NCBI RefSeq assembly: GCF_002933465.1
Contig: NZ_PSZE01000037.1
Span: 1-61,649, forward strand
Source: Nocardia nova
GTDB taxonomy: Bacteria; Actinomycetota; Actinomycetes; Mycobacteriales; Mycobacteriaceae
Length of the DNA stretch: 61,649 nucleotides
Reading direction: 5' to 3'
The position numbers and the translations under genes were made by a program. Under the pieces are notes generated by a model. It was not told the DNA's origin. It made no database searches and worked only from the letters and a program-made list of their open reading frames with translations. Shown piece by piece: positions 8,686 through 17,422 of the stretch; position 1 is the first letter of the stretch, and every line of letters begins with the position of its first letter.

Positions 8686-8742
8686 GGTGGTATCGCCCCG
8701 TCGTTCCATTCCCGAACGGACAGTACCGAGAGAGGAGAAACG

Positions 8743-8931
8743 ATGAGCCAGAAGGTGAATCCCATTCAGGTGCACAAGTATCTCTCCGGCGTGGACTATC
8801 CGTGTGACCGCCGCGATATCGTGCGCGCGGCGCGGAAAAACGGCGCCGGCGCGGAGATCGTCGACGCGCTCGAGAGCATGCCCGACCGTATGTTCGACGG
8901 ACCGAACGCGGTGAGCGAGGCCATGTCCTGA
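8743..8931 (+). CDS. DUF2795 family small protein
   Basis: Sixty-two residues follow an AGAGGAG ribosome binding site. The sequence MSQKVNPIQVHKYLSGVDYP, DRRDIVRAARKNGA and a closing PDRMFDGPNAVSEAMS match the DUF2795 family: small helical proteins common in actinobacteria and often found at the end of such glycosylation clusters. The biochemical role is unknown. The gene is intact. Confidence 0.85.
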   Translation: MSQKVNPIQVHKYLSGVDYPCDRRDIVRAARKNGAGAEIVDALESMPDRMFDGPNAVSEAMS

Positions 8932-8941
8932 CCTGAATGCA

Positions 8942-8972
8942 CCTGGGCCGCCCGCACTGCGGGCGGCCCAGG
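8942..8972 (+). terminator. Bidirectional hairpin between convergent genes
   Basis: A perfect 14-bp stem (CCTGGGCCGCCCGC with its complement) around a 3-base loop lies 10 bases after the DUF2795 stop and 23 bases after the end of the porin gene on the other strand. Confidence 0.8.
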
Positions 8973-8995
8973 CTGTGTTGATGGGGACGTTCGCT

Positions 8996-9940
8996 TCAGA
9001 ACGTGAATTGATCGCCGTACGCGGTGGTTTGGACCAGACCCGTCGGCGTCGACACGGTGGTGGAGACGAACGGGACGGCCGCAACCGGAGACGCGCATTG
9101 GGAGACGTTCAACGCGGCGTTGTTGAAGGCGATGTGGTAGGGGAACGTGGTCGTGTTGTCCAGGGTGGCCGTCGCGGTGGTGGCGGTGGTGACCTGACCG
9201 GGACCGATGTTGGCGTTCAGATTCTCGGTCAGGCCCAGGGACCCGCCGACGCTCGGTCCGAGGTCGAAACCGGGCGGCGATACTCCGGGCAGCCCCGCAC
9301 TGCCGGACGTGGTCGGCAGGCTGGGGGTGGTAGGCGTTGTCGTGGGCGGGGTTGTCGTGGTGGGCGTTGTCGTGGTGGTGACCGTCGTGGTGGGAGGGAC
9401 ACTCGTGCGGACGGCCTTGGTCTGGGTGGTCGTCAGGGGAGTGGTCGTGGTGCGGGCGGTCGTGGGGGAGGTGCTGTTACCGCTGGTGGTGGTCGTGGTC
9501 GGAGTGGCGCTACCGGTGGTCGCGATGGGGGCGGCGGCGGTCGTCAGGGAAGGTGGCGTGAACGTCGGGGAGATGCTCAGTTGCAACCCTTGGTTGGGCG
9601 CGATTCCCACGTTGAAGCCGCCGGCCACGCTGATCCCGCACCCGAGCAGGAATCCCGCGACCGCCTGACCCGAGGTGATCGGACCGCCCTCGGCGTTGAC
9701 CGAGAAATTCCCGGACAATTGCGCGGCATGCGCGAACGTCATGAGATAGTTCGGGGTTCGGTCACCGGGCGGGTTCACCCCGATGTTGTCCACCGACGCG
9801 GTCAGATGGACTCCCGAACCTGTCACGTCGGTGCCGGGTGGCTGGGCGTGACTCGTTTCGCTTCCGCCGGTCCATAAGATCGACGCGACGGCGGTAACCG
9901 CGGCGATACCCGTCGCGGCGGCGATGAGAGGACGTCGCAT
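8996..9940 (-). CDS. MspA-family porin with a long Thr/Pro-rich insert
   Basis: The product has 314 residues from the ATG at 9940, placed before a signal peptide (MRRPLIAAATGIAAVTAVAS, cleavage near SHA-Q). VAGFLLGCGISVAGGFNVGI and the C-terminal FPYHIAFNNAALNVSQCASP with a following YGDQFTF ending resemble MspA-type outer-membrane porins, which form octameric channels in mycolic-acid bacteria. Between them, residues about 133-215 are almost pure Thr, Pro and Ser, a mucin-like stretch not present in MspA. The gene faces a shared hairpin at its 3' end. The insert may be an exposed loop, a wall-spanning linker or an O-mannosylation region. Confidence 0.75.
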   Translation of the reverse strand: MRRPLIAAATGIAAVTAVASILWTGGSETSHAQPPGTDVTGSGVHLTASVDNIGVNPPGDRTPNYLMTFAHAAQLSGNFSVNAEGGPITSGQAVAGFLLGCGISVAGGFNVGIAPNQGLQLSISPTFTPPSLTTAAAPIATTGSATPTTTTTSGNSTSPTTARTTTTPLTTTQTKAVRTSVPPTTTVTTTTTPTTTTPPTTTPTTPSLPTTSGSAGLPGVSPPGFDLGPSVGGSLGLTENLNANIGPGQVTTATTATATLDNTTTFPYHIAFNNAALNVSQCASPVAAVPFVSTTVSTPTGLVQTTAYGDQFTF

Positions 9941-10064
9941 TAGCTGGATCCTGTTCCTCGATGGCACGGCAGCAGACCCCGAACAGCTATCGACTGGCAA
10001 GCATAATGCCGGAACCCCCGCGGCCCTCGGATTCGACACGCGCCACGCCGCCTACCTCGAGATT

Positions 10065-11114
10065 TCAAGCGGGGTAGACATGGATCTCGGTCGCCTTGAC
10101 TGCGGCCCACACCCGCATACCCGGTTGAATACGCAGGTCGGCCACCGCCGCCGCGGTGATGTCGGCCAGGACAGGTGGAGTTCCGTCGAGGCGGACGCGG
10201 GTGAGGTTGGCATGGTGTTCCAGGCCGTCGACGGTCACCGGCCACGTATTGCGCGGGCTGCCGCTGGGTTGCTCGGGGTGCAGGCTCACGGCGGTGGGTG
10301 GGAAGGCGAGGAAGACGCGGCCCGTGGTCGGGGCGGCGACGGTGAGGTGCCCGCCGTTGTCGATCTCGACACCGGCGCCGTCGGCGGTGCCGCGAAACAG
10401 GTTGAGCCCCATCAGATCTGCGACATAATCCGACCGCGGCCGCCGAGCGACCTCGGCCGGTGCGCCCTGCTGGACGATCGCGCCCTGTTCGAGGATGACG
10501 AGCCGGTCCGCCAGCACCATCGCGTCGAGCGGATCGTGGGTGACCACTACGGTATGGCCGCGATAGTCGCGCAGGTGGTGGGCGAGGTCGGCGCGCACCT
10601 GCCCCCGGGTCCCGGCGTCGAGCGCGGCCAATGGTTCGTCGAGCAGCAGCAGCTGCGGGTCGGTGGCCAGGGCACGCGCGAGTGCCACCCGCTGCGCCTG
10701 TCCGCCGGAGAGTGTGCGCGGTGTGGCCTGCGCGTGCTCGGCGAGACCGACCCGGTCGAGTTGCTCGGCGGCGCGGCCCCGCGCCGGAGCGCGCCGCATG
10801 CCGCGGGCCCGCAAGCCGAATGCGACGTTCTCGAGCGCCGAAAGATGCTGAAAAAGTAGGTAATCCTGGAATACGACGCCGACCTGTCGCTGTTCGGCCG
10901 GGACGAAAATTCCCGGAGGTTCGTCCCAGACCCGGTCGGCGACGGTGAGGCGTCCACCGGTGAGCGGTTCGAGTCCGGCCAGCGCGCGCAGTGCCGTGGT
11001 CTTCCCGGCGCCGTTGGGCCCCAGCAGCGCCACCACCTCGCCGGGTGCGACGGTGAGCGACAGGTCGAGGCGAAAGCGCTCGCGGCGCACCTCGAGTTCG
11101 GCCCGCAGCGTCAT
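10065..11114 (-). CDS. modC: Molybdate ABC transporter ATP-binding protein
   Basis: The product has 349 residues. Walker A (GPNGAGKT, residues 32-39), the Q-loop (VFQDYLL), LSGGQ (135-139) and Walker B (LLLLDE, 155-160) are intact. The C-terminal 70 or so residues form a TOBE domain typical of ModC. It energises molybdate uptake together with ModB and ModA. The start at 11114 overlaps the modB stop by four bases (ATGA), so the two genes are translationally coupled. Confidence 0.93.
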   Translation of the reverse strand: MTLRAELEVRRERFRLDLSLTVAPGEVVALLGPNGAGKTTALRALAGLEPLTGGRLTVADRVWDEPPGIFVPAEQRQVGVVFQDYLLFQHLSALENVAFGLRARGMRRAPARGRAAEQLDRVGLAEHAQATPRTLSGGQAQRVALARALATDPQLLLLDEPLAALDAGTRGQVRADLAHHLRDYRGHTVVVTHDPLDAMVLADRLVILEQGAIVQQGAPAEVARRPRSDYVADLMGLNLFRGTADGAGVEIDNGGHLTVAAPTTGRVFLAFPPTAVSLHPEQPSGSPRNTWPVTVDGLEHHANLTRVRLDGTPPVLADITAAAVADLRIQPGMRVWAAVKATEIHVYPA

Positions 11115-11926
11115 ACCGCTCCTCGAATCCAGCGCTCGCGCAACGACACCAGCACCGCGACCGACACCAGCAGCAGCACCAGGCTGAGCACGATCGCGGC
11201 GTCGGGATCGGTTTCCAGCGCGAGATACACCGCCAGCGGCATGGTGGTGGTGCGGCCGGGGAAATTCCCGGCGAAGGTGATGGTCGCGCCGAATTCGCCG
11301 AGCGCCCGAGCCCAGCACAGCACGCCACCGGCGGTGACGCCCGGCAGGATCGCGGGCAGGGTGACGCGGCGGAAGGTGTACCAGGGGGTCGCGCCGAGGG
11401 TGGCGGCGGCTTCCTCGTAGCGGGTGTCGGTGCTGCGCAGCGCGCCCTCCACCGAGATGACCAGAAACGGCATGGCGACGAACGCCTCGGCCACCACCAC
11501 GCCCGGCGTCGTGAACGGCAGCGAGACGCCGAACCAGTCGTACAGGTACTGCCCGAGCAGCCCGCGCCGGCCGAACACCAGCAGCAGTGCCACACCTCCG
11601 ACCACCGGCGGCAGTACCAGCGGCACCGTCACCAGGGCGCGGATCAGTCCTCGGCCCGGGAGGTGCGCCCGCGCCAGCAGCCACGCCAGCGGGATGCCCA
11701 ACAGCAAGCAGATTACGGTCGCGCAGGTCGCGCAGATCAGCGAAAGCCGCAGGGCGGTACCGACTTCCGCGCTGAACAACCGGTTGGGCAGGCTCGCCCA
11801 CGGGGTGCGTACCAGCAGACCGATCAGCGGGATCACCAGCAACGCCAGCGCGCCGAGCGCGGGCAGCACCAGCACGACCGGCCGCCGTCCCGATACCGCC
11901 CATCGCCGCGTTCCCGGCCTGCTCAC
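11111..11926 (-). CDS. modB: Molybdate ABC transporter permease
   Basis: The product has 271 residues with about five or six transmembrane helices. The cytoplasmic EAA-like loop reads EEAAATLGATPWYTFRRVTL and is followed by ARALGEFGATITFAGNFPG, a hallmark of ModB permeases. The GTG start at 11926 overlaps the modA stop (GTGA). It forms the membrane channel for molybdate. Confidence 0.93.
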   Translation of the reverse strand: MSRPGTRRWAVSGRRPVVLVLPALGALALLVIPLIGLLVRTPWASLPNRLFSAEVGTALRLSLICATCATVICLLLGIPLAWLLARAHLPGRGLIRALVTVPLVLPPVVGGVALLLVFGRRGLLGQYLYDWFGVSLPFTTPGVVVAEAFVAMPFLVISVEGALRSTDTRYEEAAATLGATPWYTFRRVTLPAILPGVTAGGVLCWARALGEFGATITFAGNFPGRTTTMPLAVYLALETDPDAAIVLSLVLLLVSVAVLVSLRERWIRGAV

Positions 11927-12708
11927 GGGGTGTCGAATCCCGCGGCGACGAACACCTTCTTCGCCGGATCGGAGTGCACGTAGTCGACGAAGGCGGCGGC
12001 CGCGGCGGCGTGGGGGGCCTTGGCGAGCGGCGCGATCGGATAGGTGTTGATCACCTTCGCCGATTCCGGGAAGTCGATGCCCTGCACCTTGTCGGCGGCC
12101 GCTTGTACATCGGTGCGGTAGACCAGTGCGGCGTCGACCTCGTCCAGGGTCACCTTGGTGAGCACCGCCTTGACATCCTGCTCGCGGGTGTCGGGCCGCG
12201 GGGTGATTCCGGCGATCTGGAAGACCTTCTCCGCGGCCGCACCGCACGGCACCTGCACCGCGCACAGCGCGATCCGCGGCTGGGGCCTGCCGAAGTCGGT
12301 CAGCCCGGTGATCTTGCCCGGATTGCCCTGGGGCACTGCGATTTCCAGCCGATTGCTCACGAACGTCTCCGGTTTCGCGGTGACCTCACCGGCGTCGACC
12401 ACCTGCTGCATCTCGGCCGGGGCGGCGGAGGCGAAAACATCGGCCGGCGCCCCCTGCTCGATCTGCTCGGCCAGTGCCGAACTGCCGCCGAAACTGTAGA
12501 CGACCTTCACGCCCGGGTGGGCGGCCTCGAAATCGTGTCCGAGCTTGGTGAAGGTCTCGGTGAGCGAGGCCGCCGCGAAAACGGTGACCGTTCCCGAGAG
12601 TTGGCCCGTCGCGGACGTGGTCGCCGCGTCGTCGGAACCGCATCCGGCCAGGCCCACGGTGACGGCCACGACGGCCGCCGCGGCGCCGATGGCGCGCAAG
12701 ATCTGCAT
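11923..12708 (-). CDS. modA: Molybdate-binding lipoprotein
   Basis: The product has 261 residues with a lipoprotein signal ending in LAGC (Cys 23), then TVTVFAAASLTETF and FGGSSALAEQIEQGAPADVF. These are the substrate-site serines and the ADVF motif of ModA proteins. It binds molybdate or tungstate outside the membrane and delivers it to ModBC. It follows the HTH-TOBE regulator gene by only five bases. Confidence 0.94.
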   Translation of the reverse strand: MQILRAIGAAAAVVAVTVGLAGCGSDDAATTSATGQLSGTVTVFAAASLTETFTKLGHDFEAAHPGVKVVYSFGGSSALAEQIEQGAPADVFASAAPAEMQQVVDAGEVTAKPETFVSNRLEIAVPQGNPGKITGLTDFGRPQPRIALCAVQVPCGAAAEKVFQIAGITPRPDTREQDVKAVLTKVTLDEVDAALVYRTDVQAAADKVQGIDFPESAKVINTYPIAPLAKAPHAAAAAAFVDYVHSDPAKKVFVAAGFDTP

Positions 12709-12713
12709 TCTGG

Positions 12714-13127
12714 TCAGCTTTCTGGGATTTCGACCACGACGTGGGTCGATTTGACCGAGGCGACGGCGATACTGCCGACCTCGAGACCGAGTTCGTCGAC
12801 CGATTCCCGGCTGATCAGCGAGACCAGCCGGAAAGGTCCGGCCTGCATCTCAACCTGCGCCATCACCGTGTCCTTGACGATGCGGGTGACGATGCCGCGC
12901 ATCCGGTTGCGGGCCGAGGCGGCGACCGTCACGCCGGGTTCCTGCGCCTCGGCGTGCTGATCACGCAGCACCTCGGCCAGATCCGCGCCGCGCACCCCCT
13001 TGCGGCCGCTGTCGAGCCGGATCTCCGGCAACCGTCCCTGATCGATCCAGCGCCGCACGGTGTCGTCGCTGACCCCCAGCAGCGCCGCCGCCTCACTGAT
13101 CCGCAGATTCGTCACAATATGAAGCAT
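12714..13127 (-). CDS. Helix-turn-helix/TOBE molybdate-responsive regulator
   Basis: The product has 137 residues. Residues about 8-60 form an excisionase-like helix-turn-helix (ISEAAALLGVSDDTVRRWID). Residues about 70-135 form a TOBE (Mop) domain of the molybdate-binding type (VTRIVKDTVMAQVEMQAG with SVDELGLEVGSIAVASVKST). A one-component regulator sensing molybdate is the natural reading, distinct from classical ModE. It is the first gene of the mod operon, so autoregulation of uptake is likely. A GTG at 13115 is an alternative start. Confidence 0.85.
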   Translation of the reverse strand: MLHIVTNLRISEAAALLGVSDDTVRRWIDQGRLPEIRLDSGRKGVRGADLAEVLRDQHAEAQEPGVTVAASARNRMRGIVTRIVKDTVMAQVEMQAGPFRLVSLISRESVDELGLEVGSIAVASVKSTHVVVEIPES

Positions 13128-13368
13128 ATTGCCGTGAATGCGGTTCGCAAGCGCACGGTTGCATACCGGTTACCCGATTCTCGCCGGGACGCGCCCTCGT
13201 CCGTGCGGTCCGGCCCCTCACGGAAACGCGAGGGCTGACGCATGCTCGGCGATATGCCCTCTCTCGCCGGAATTGTCTCCGCCACGACCCGATTCGCGAA
13301 CCGCCGCGGCGTCTATGCCGGTCGGCGGGCGACGAAAGTCCAACGAAGTTCCGGAATACGGTGCCCGG

Positions 13369-13797
13369 ATGACGATGATTCGAACCGGCCGTGATCTCGC
13401 GGCGGATACCCGGGTGCACTCGCTGTTGTCGGTGGCCGTGGGTGATGCCCAGACCCGCCTCGACGCGGTACTGCGCCGATATCGCGACGATCCGGCGACC
13501 GGTCTGCTGGTGGTGTTTCTGGCGGACGAACCCATCGGCGTGGCCGGATACGAACGGTGTGCGGACCGGATCGTCCTGCTTCATATCGCGACATCGCCGC
13601 GCGGGCGCGGGGTCGGCCGGCGGTTGGTGGCGCGAATACGCGCGGACGATCCCGCGCTGCCGATCGTCGCCGAAACGGACCGCTCGGCGCTCGGCTTCTA
13701 CGCGGCGCTCGGATTCACCGCGACCGCGCTGGGCGAGAAGTACCCGGGCGTCGAGCGATTCCGGGTTTGCCTGCCAGCAGGTGATGACAGCAACTGA
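13369..13797 (+). CDS. GNAT-family N-acetyltransferase
   Basis: The product has 142 residues from the ATG at 13369. The acetyl-CoA binding loop reads HIATSPRGRGVGRRLVA (R-G-x-G-x-G-R pattern) near residues 79-90. A LGFYAALGFTATALG block follows, as in single-domain GNAT enzymes. Upstream codons in the same frame add a long Arg/Pro-rich extension without similarity, so this start is chosen. The substrate is unknown. Confidence 0.82.
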   Translation: MTMIRTGRDLAADTRVHSLLSVAVGDAQTRLDAVLRRYRDDPATGLLVVFLADEPIGVAGYERCADRIVLLHIATSPRGRGVGRRLVARIRADDPALPIVAETDRSALGFYAALGFTATALGEKYPGVERFRVCLPAGDDSN

Positions 13798-13883
13798 CAT
13801 CGCGGTGTAACGTGATGGCAGTCGCTGACATCGGCGGCCGCCGTGCGAGAGGTGCGGCGTATTCCTCGCGGGAAGGTCTTTCC

Positions 13884-14786
13884 ATGCGCGTATTCATCAC
13901 CGGGGCGTCGGGACATGTGGGGTCCGCGGTCGTGCCCGAATTGCTGTCAGCGGGACACGAGGTGGTCGGACTGGCACGATCGGGTGCCTCGGCCGCGGCG
14001 TTGGAGGCCGCGGGAGCGCAGGTGCAGCGCGGAAATCTGGACGATCCGGAGGCGCTGGCCGAGGCGGCGGCCGGGGCCGACGGCGTGATCCACCTGGCGT
14101 TCAAACACGAGAACATGATCGCCGGGGACTTCCTCGGTGCGGCGGATGCCGATCTGCGGGTCGTCCGGGCGTTCGGCGAGGCCCTGGCCGGGTCGGGTAA
14201 GCCGCTGGTCAGCACGTCCGGAACGGGTCTGCTCGCGGCCCTGGGACGAACCGGCACGGAGGCCGATTCGCTGCCCGCCGGCCCGCGCATCGACTCCGAG
14301 AACGCGGTGATCGGATTCGCCGAGCGCGGAATCCGATCCAGCGTGGTCCGGCTGCCCCCGACCGTGCACAGCACCCTCGACCACCACGGTTTCGTCCCCA
14401 CCCTGATCGCCACCGCCCGCGAGAAGGGCGTGTCCGCCTACGTCGGCGAGGGCGCCAACCGCTGGCCCGCCGGCCACACCCTCGACGCGGCGAACCTGTA
14501 CCGCCTGGCTCTCGAATCCGCCCCCGCCGGCACCCGCCTGCACGCCGTCGGCGACGAAGGCATCCCGCTGCGCCGCATCGCCGAGGTGATCGGCCGCCAC
14601 CTGGATGTCCCCGTCGTGAGCATCGACGCCGAGGACGCCCCCGCTCACTTCGGTTTCCTCGCCCCCATGGTCCAGCTGGACAACCCCACCACGGCCGCGG
14701 CGACCACGACCCTACTCGGATGGAAACCCTTGCACCCCAACCTCATCGAGGACTTGGAGGCGGGCCACTACTTCACGGGACGGTAA
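13884..14786 (+). CDS. NAD(P)-dependent epimerase-like extended SDR
   Basis: The product has 300 residues. The N-terminus MRVFITGASGHVGSAVVPEL holds the extended-SDR GxxGxxG motif. Later blocks include VIHLAFKHENM, LVSTSGTGLL and the VVRLPPTVHS region. It resembles the NmrA/WcaG-like oxidoreductases common in actinobacteria that lack a standard catalytic Tyr-x-x-x-Lys at the usual place. It lies 86 bases after the GNAT gene on the same strand. The substrate is unknown. Confidence 0.8.
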   Translation: MRVFITGASGHVGSAVVPELLSAGHEVVGLARSGASAAALEAAGAQVQRGNLDDPEALAEAAAGADGVIHLAFKHENMIAGDFLGAADADLRVVRAFGEALAGSGKPLVSTSGTGLLAALGRTGTEADSLPAGPRIDSENAVIGFAERGIRSSVVRLPPTVHSTLDHHGFVPTLIATAREKGVSAYVGEGANRWPAGHTLDAANLYRLALESAPAGTRLHAVGDEGIPLRRIAEVIGRHLDVPVVSIDAEDAPAHFGFLAPMVQLDNPTTAAATTTLLGWKPLHPNLIEDLEAGHYFTGR

Positions 14787-14820
14787 CCGGTAAGCAACGG
14801 CCGGCCGGCGGCCACCCGAG

Positions 14821-15195
14821 CTACCCGACCGCGTCCATGCGCAGAGTGGTGTTCTCGGCGGCGGGGGCCAGCATGGATTCGAGGGCGGTGGGCTGGTCGC
14901 GGTACTTCGACTCGTAAGCCTCGCGGACGCGGTCGTTGGTGTGAGAGTCGGTGACCGGGTGCAGGGTCACGTCGGTTTCCACGCCGTGGGCGCGGACCCG
15001 CGCGCCGCGGGTGTGCATGGCGTGGCGGTACCACCCGCCGGATCGGCCGTCGGCGGAGCGGATGTAGAGATCGTTGTCGACGCGCACCACCCAGATGGTG
15101 GTCCAATCCCGCAGTGCGCCGTTCTCGTAATAGCTGGTGATCTGCAGTTCCTCGCAGGATCCCAGCCGATTGAGCTGAGCGGCGGTCCAGGCCAT
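14821..15195 (-). CDS. DUF2255 family protein
   Basis: The product has 124 residues. The blocks MAWTAAQLNRLGSCEELQI, TIWVVRVDNDLYIRSADG and GGWYRHAMHTRGARVRA match DUF2255 proteins, a small actinobacterial family distantly like nitroreductase-type F420 or flavin split-barrel proteins. The biochemical role is not established. Confidence 0.82.
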   Translation of the reverse strand: MAWTAAQLNRLGSCEELQITSYYENGALRDWTTIWVVRVDNDLYIRSADGRSGGWYRHAMHTRGARVRAHGVETDVTLHPVTDSHTNDRVREAYESKYRDQPTALESMLAPAAENTTLRMDAVG

Positions 15196-15265
15196 GTCGG
15201 TACCTCCATCGATCGCGATGCAGTGGTTCGCCCAGGCTAGGCCGATTCGCGGCGATGCGGCTGCC

Positions 15266-15952
15266 TCAGCGCGGTTCGGGGAAAGTCTCGGCGACCGCGG
15301 CGATCAACGCGCCGGCCCAGCGGTCGAGGATCCGCGCGCCCTCGGCGGGGTCGGCGGTGGTCGGATCGCCGAGTATTCCGTTGGCGCTCACCGCTTTCAC
15401 TCCACCGGACCGCAGCCGCGGCATCAACTCGCGCAGCGGCTGGGTGGTGCCGGGTTCGGCGCGGTGCATCGTGACCCGCGCCGGGGCCAGGTGGAGCATG
15501 ACCGAGGTTTCCCCGTGTCCGGCGTGGGTGTCGTCGGCCGGACCGGTCGGCGACCACACCAGCGTCGGACGGCCTTCCACGGTGAGGAGGCGTTGGGCGG
15601 CCCGCAGTGGCTCGAGGTTTCCGCCGTGCCCGTTCACCAGGATCACGCCCGCGAATTCGTCTGCCGAGCGCACCAATTCGACGATCAGCAGTTCCAGGGC
15701 GCGGTGCCCGATCGAGAGTGTCCCTGGGAATCCGGCGTGCTCACCGCTGGACCCGTACGGAATCTCGGGCGCCGCAACGATATCCGGACGCGTGGCGACC
15801 AAGCGGCGGCACAGTTCTACCGCCACGGCGGTATCGGTGCCCAGCGGCAGATGCGGTCCGTGTTGTTCGGTCGCGCCGAGCGGAATCGCCAGCAGCGGGG
15901 CGCGGTCGGCCTCGGCGAGGTCGGCCGAGGTCAGATCAGCCAGACGCATCAC
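15266..15952 (-). CDS. mftE: Mycofactocin precursor peptide peptidase
   Basis: The product has 228 residues of the creatininase family. The metal ligands are visible: E and H in LGATEQHGPHLPLGTD with the D, the H of VNGHGGN and the E of HAGHGETS. In the mycofactocin pathway MftE releases the C-terminal Val-Tyr-derived dipeptide from the modified MftA. The gene starts inside the last 17 bases of mftF, so the two are coupled. The order F-E is the reverse of the usual E-F order, and mftA, B, C and D are not nearby. Confidence 0.85.
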   Translation of the reverse strand: MMRLADLTSADLAEADRAPLLAIPLGATEQHGPHLPLGTDTAVAVELCRRLVATRPDIVAAPEIPYGSSGEHAGFPGTLSIGHRALELLIVELVRSADEFAGVILVNGHGGNLEPLRAAQRLLTVEGRPTLVWSPTGPADDTHAGHGETSVMLHLAPARVTMHRAEPGTTQPLRELMPRLRSGGVKAVSANGILGDPTTADPAEGARILDRWAGALIAAVAETFPEPR

Positions 15953-17321
15953 TGTCTCCCTCGATTCGATACAGCAGCGGCACCACCGGCTCGGCGGTCC
16001 GCGACCGCAGGCATCCGGCCCACACTCCCATCCCGTAGGCGAGATCGTCGGCGATGCGCAACAGTCCGGCCCGCGGATCCCGGCCGGCCGCCACCGCGCG
16101 GGCCATCACCGGCAGGTAGGCCGCGAGCAGCAACCGGCGGCCTCGGCGGCTGAACAGCGCTGCCGGCCACCAGATTCGGCGCAGTGCGTCGGCGAGCTGA
16201 CACACCGCGGACACTTCGGCCTCGCCGACCACCGTCGCGGCCATCGACGCCGGCAGCCCGGCGGCTCGCAGCCGCCGCAGCTGCCGCACCGGTTCGACGG
16301 CAGTCGCGATGCCGAGCCCCGGGCGGCCCAAGGCGATCGTGGCCCAGCGGAACGCGGTGCTGCGGGGCAGGCGCGCGCAGTGCAGGTGTCCCGGATGTCG
16401 CCGCGCCAGTACAGCGGCCGAGGTGCCGTAGTCGTAGCGCTGGCGCAGCCATGCCCGCAGCGTGGTGCGCGGCTCGTGCCGGACCACCGAATCGGGTTGA
16501 TACCGAACGACTTTCCCGTCGCCCACGAGCCGCCAGACCAGGTCGACATCCTCGCCGTAGCGCAGGCTTTCGTCGAATCCGCCCGCTCGTTCCCACGCCG
16601 ACCGGCGCACGACCAGCGCCGCGGTCGGGACGTAGGAGATGCGCCCGCCCGGCCGCACCACCGCCGGTTCGCCACCCATATCCAGGCTCGACCGGTGGGC
16701 CTCGTAGCTGCCGAGCGCGCCGTGTTCGAAGGTCCGCACCCGAGGGGCCACGGCCGCGACCGCGGAATCGTCGAACAGCGGCAGGAGCGGGGCGAGCCAG
16801 CCCGGATCGGGCACGATATCCGAATCGAGAAAGGCGATCAGTTCGGTAGCGACCGCGCGGCATCCGCTGTTGCGGGCGGCCGCCGGGCCGCGCGCGGCCG
16901 GGTGCCGGATGATCGTTACGGCCGGTGTCGCGTGCGTGCTGTCCCCGTCCTCGGCGACAGCACCGGTGATCGGCTCGGCCGAACCGTCGTCGACCACGAT
17001 GCGGGAGCTCACGTCGCCGGTCGCGGCGAGCAGCCGGGTGAGTCCGGTGAGGTTGTCCTTGACCGGGACCACGACTGTGACATCGGCCGTGGTGTGCCGG
17101 CCCCGCTCGGCGGTCGGGTGTGCGACGCCCGCCGCCAGCATCCGCTGTGCCAGCGCCTGCGCGCTCGCGGCACTGCCGACCGGCTCGCCCGCGAACCACC
17201 CCCGCACTCGGCGGGCGCCGGCGGGAGACAGGCGCAGCATTCGTAGCGGACTGCCGCCGAGCAGGACTCGTCCGTCGGGCGAGGACCGCAGTCGCGCGTC
17301 CGGACGCAGCGTGACGGTCAC
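15936..17321 (-). CDS. mftF: Mycofactocin system glycosyltransferase
   Basis: The product has 461 residues. The N-terminal LLGGSPLRMLRLSPAGARRV block is the mark of MftF. The GT2 domain follows, with VTVVVPVKDNLTGL, IVVDDGSAE, LIAFLDSDIVPDPGW (DxD) and RYGEDVDLVWRL. The C-terminus is membrane-associated. MftF adds beta-1,4-linked glucose units to mycofactocin, a redox cofactor of mycobacteria and relatives. It is followed by mftE in an overlap. The upstream neighbour is a molbindin gene, not mftD. Confidence 0.88.
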   Translation of the reverse strand: MTVTLRPDARLRSSPDGRVLLGGSPLRMLRLSPAGARRVRGWFAGEPVGSAASAQALAQRMLAAGVAHPTAERGRHTTADVTVVVPVKDNLTGLTRLLAATGDVSSRIVVDDGSAEPITGAVAEDGDSTHATPAVTIIRHPAARGPAAARNSGCRAVATELIAFLDSDIVPDPGWLAPLLPLFDDSAVAAVAPRVRTFEHGALGSYEAHRSSLDMGGEPAVVRPGGRISYVPTAALVVRRSAWERAGGFDESLRYGEDVDLVWRLVGDGKVVRYQPDSVVRHEPRTTLRAWLRQRYDYGTSAAVLARRHPGHLHCARLPRSTAFRWATIALGRPGLGIATAVEPVRQLRRLRAAGLPASMAATVVGEAEVSAVCQLADALRRIWWPAALFSRRGRRLLLAAYLPVMARAVAAGRDPRAGLLRIADDLAYGMGVWAGCLRSRTAEPVVPLLYRIEGDSDASG

Positions 17322-17422
17322 AATGGCACAACCTCCATCGGCACGACCCGGCCGGCATCGGCCGCATCCTGGAACGAACCAGACCAGGCTACGTGTGCCG
17401 CCGGCGAGCGTCGCCGGTGGAT

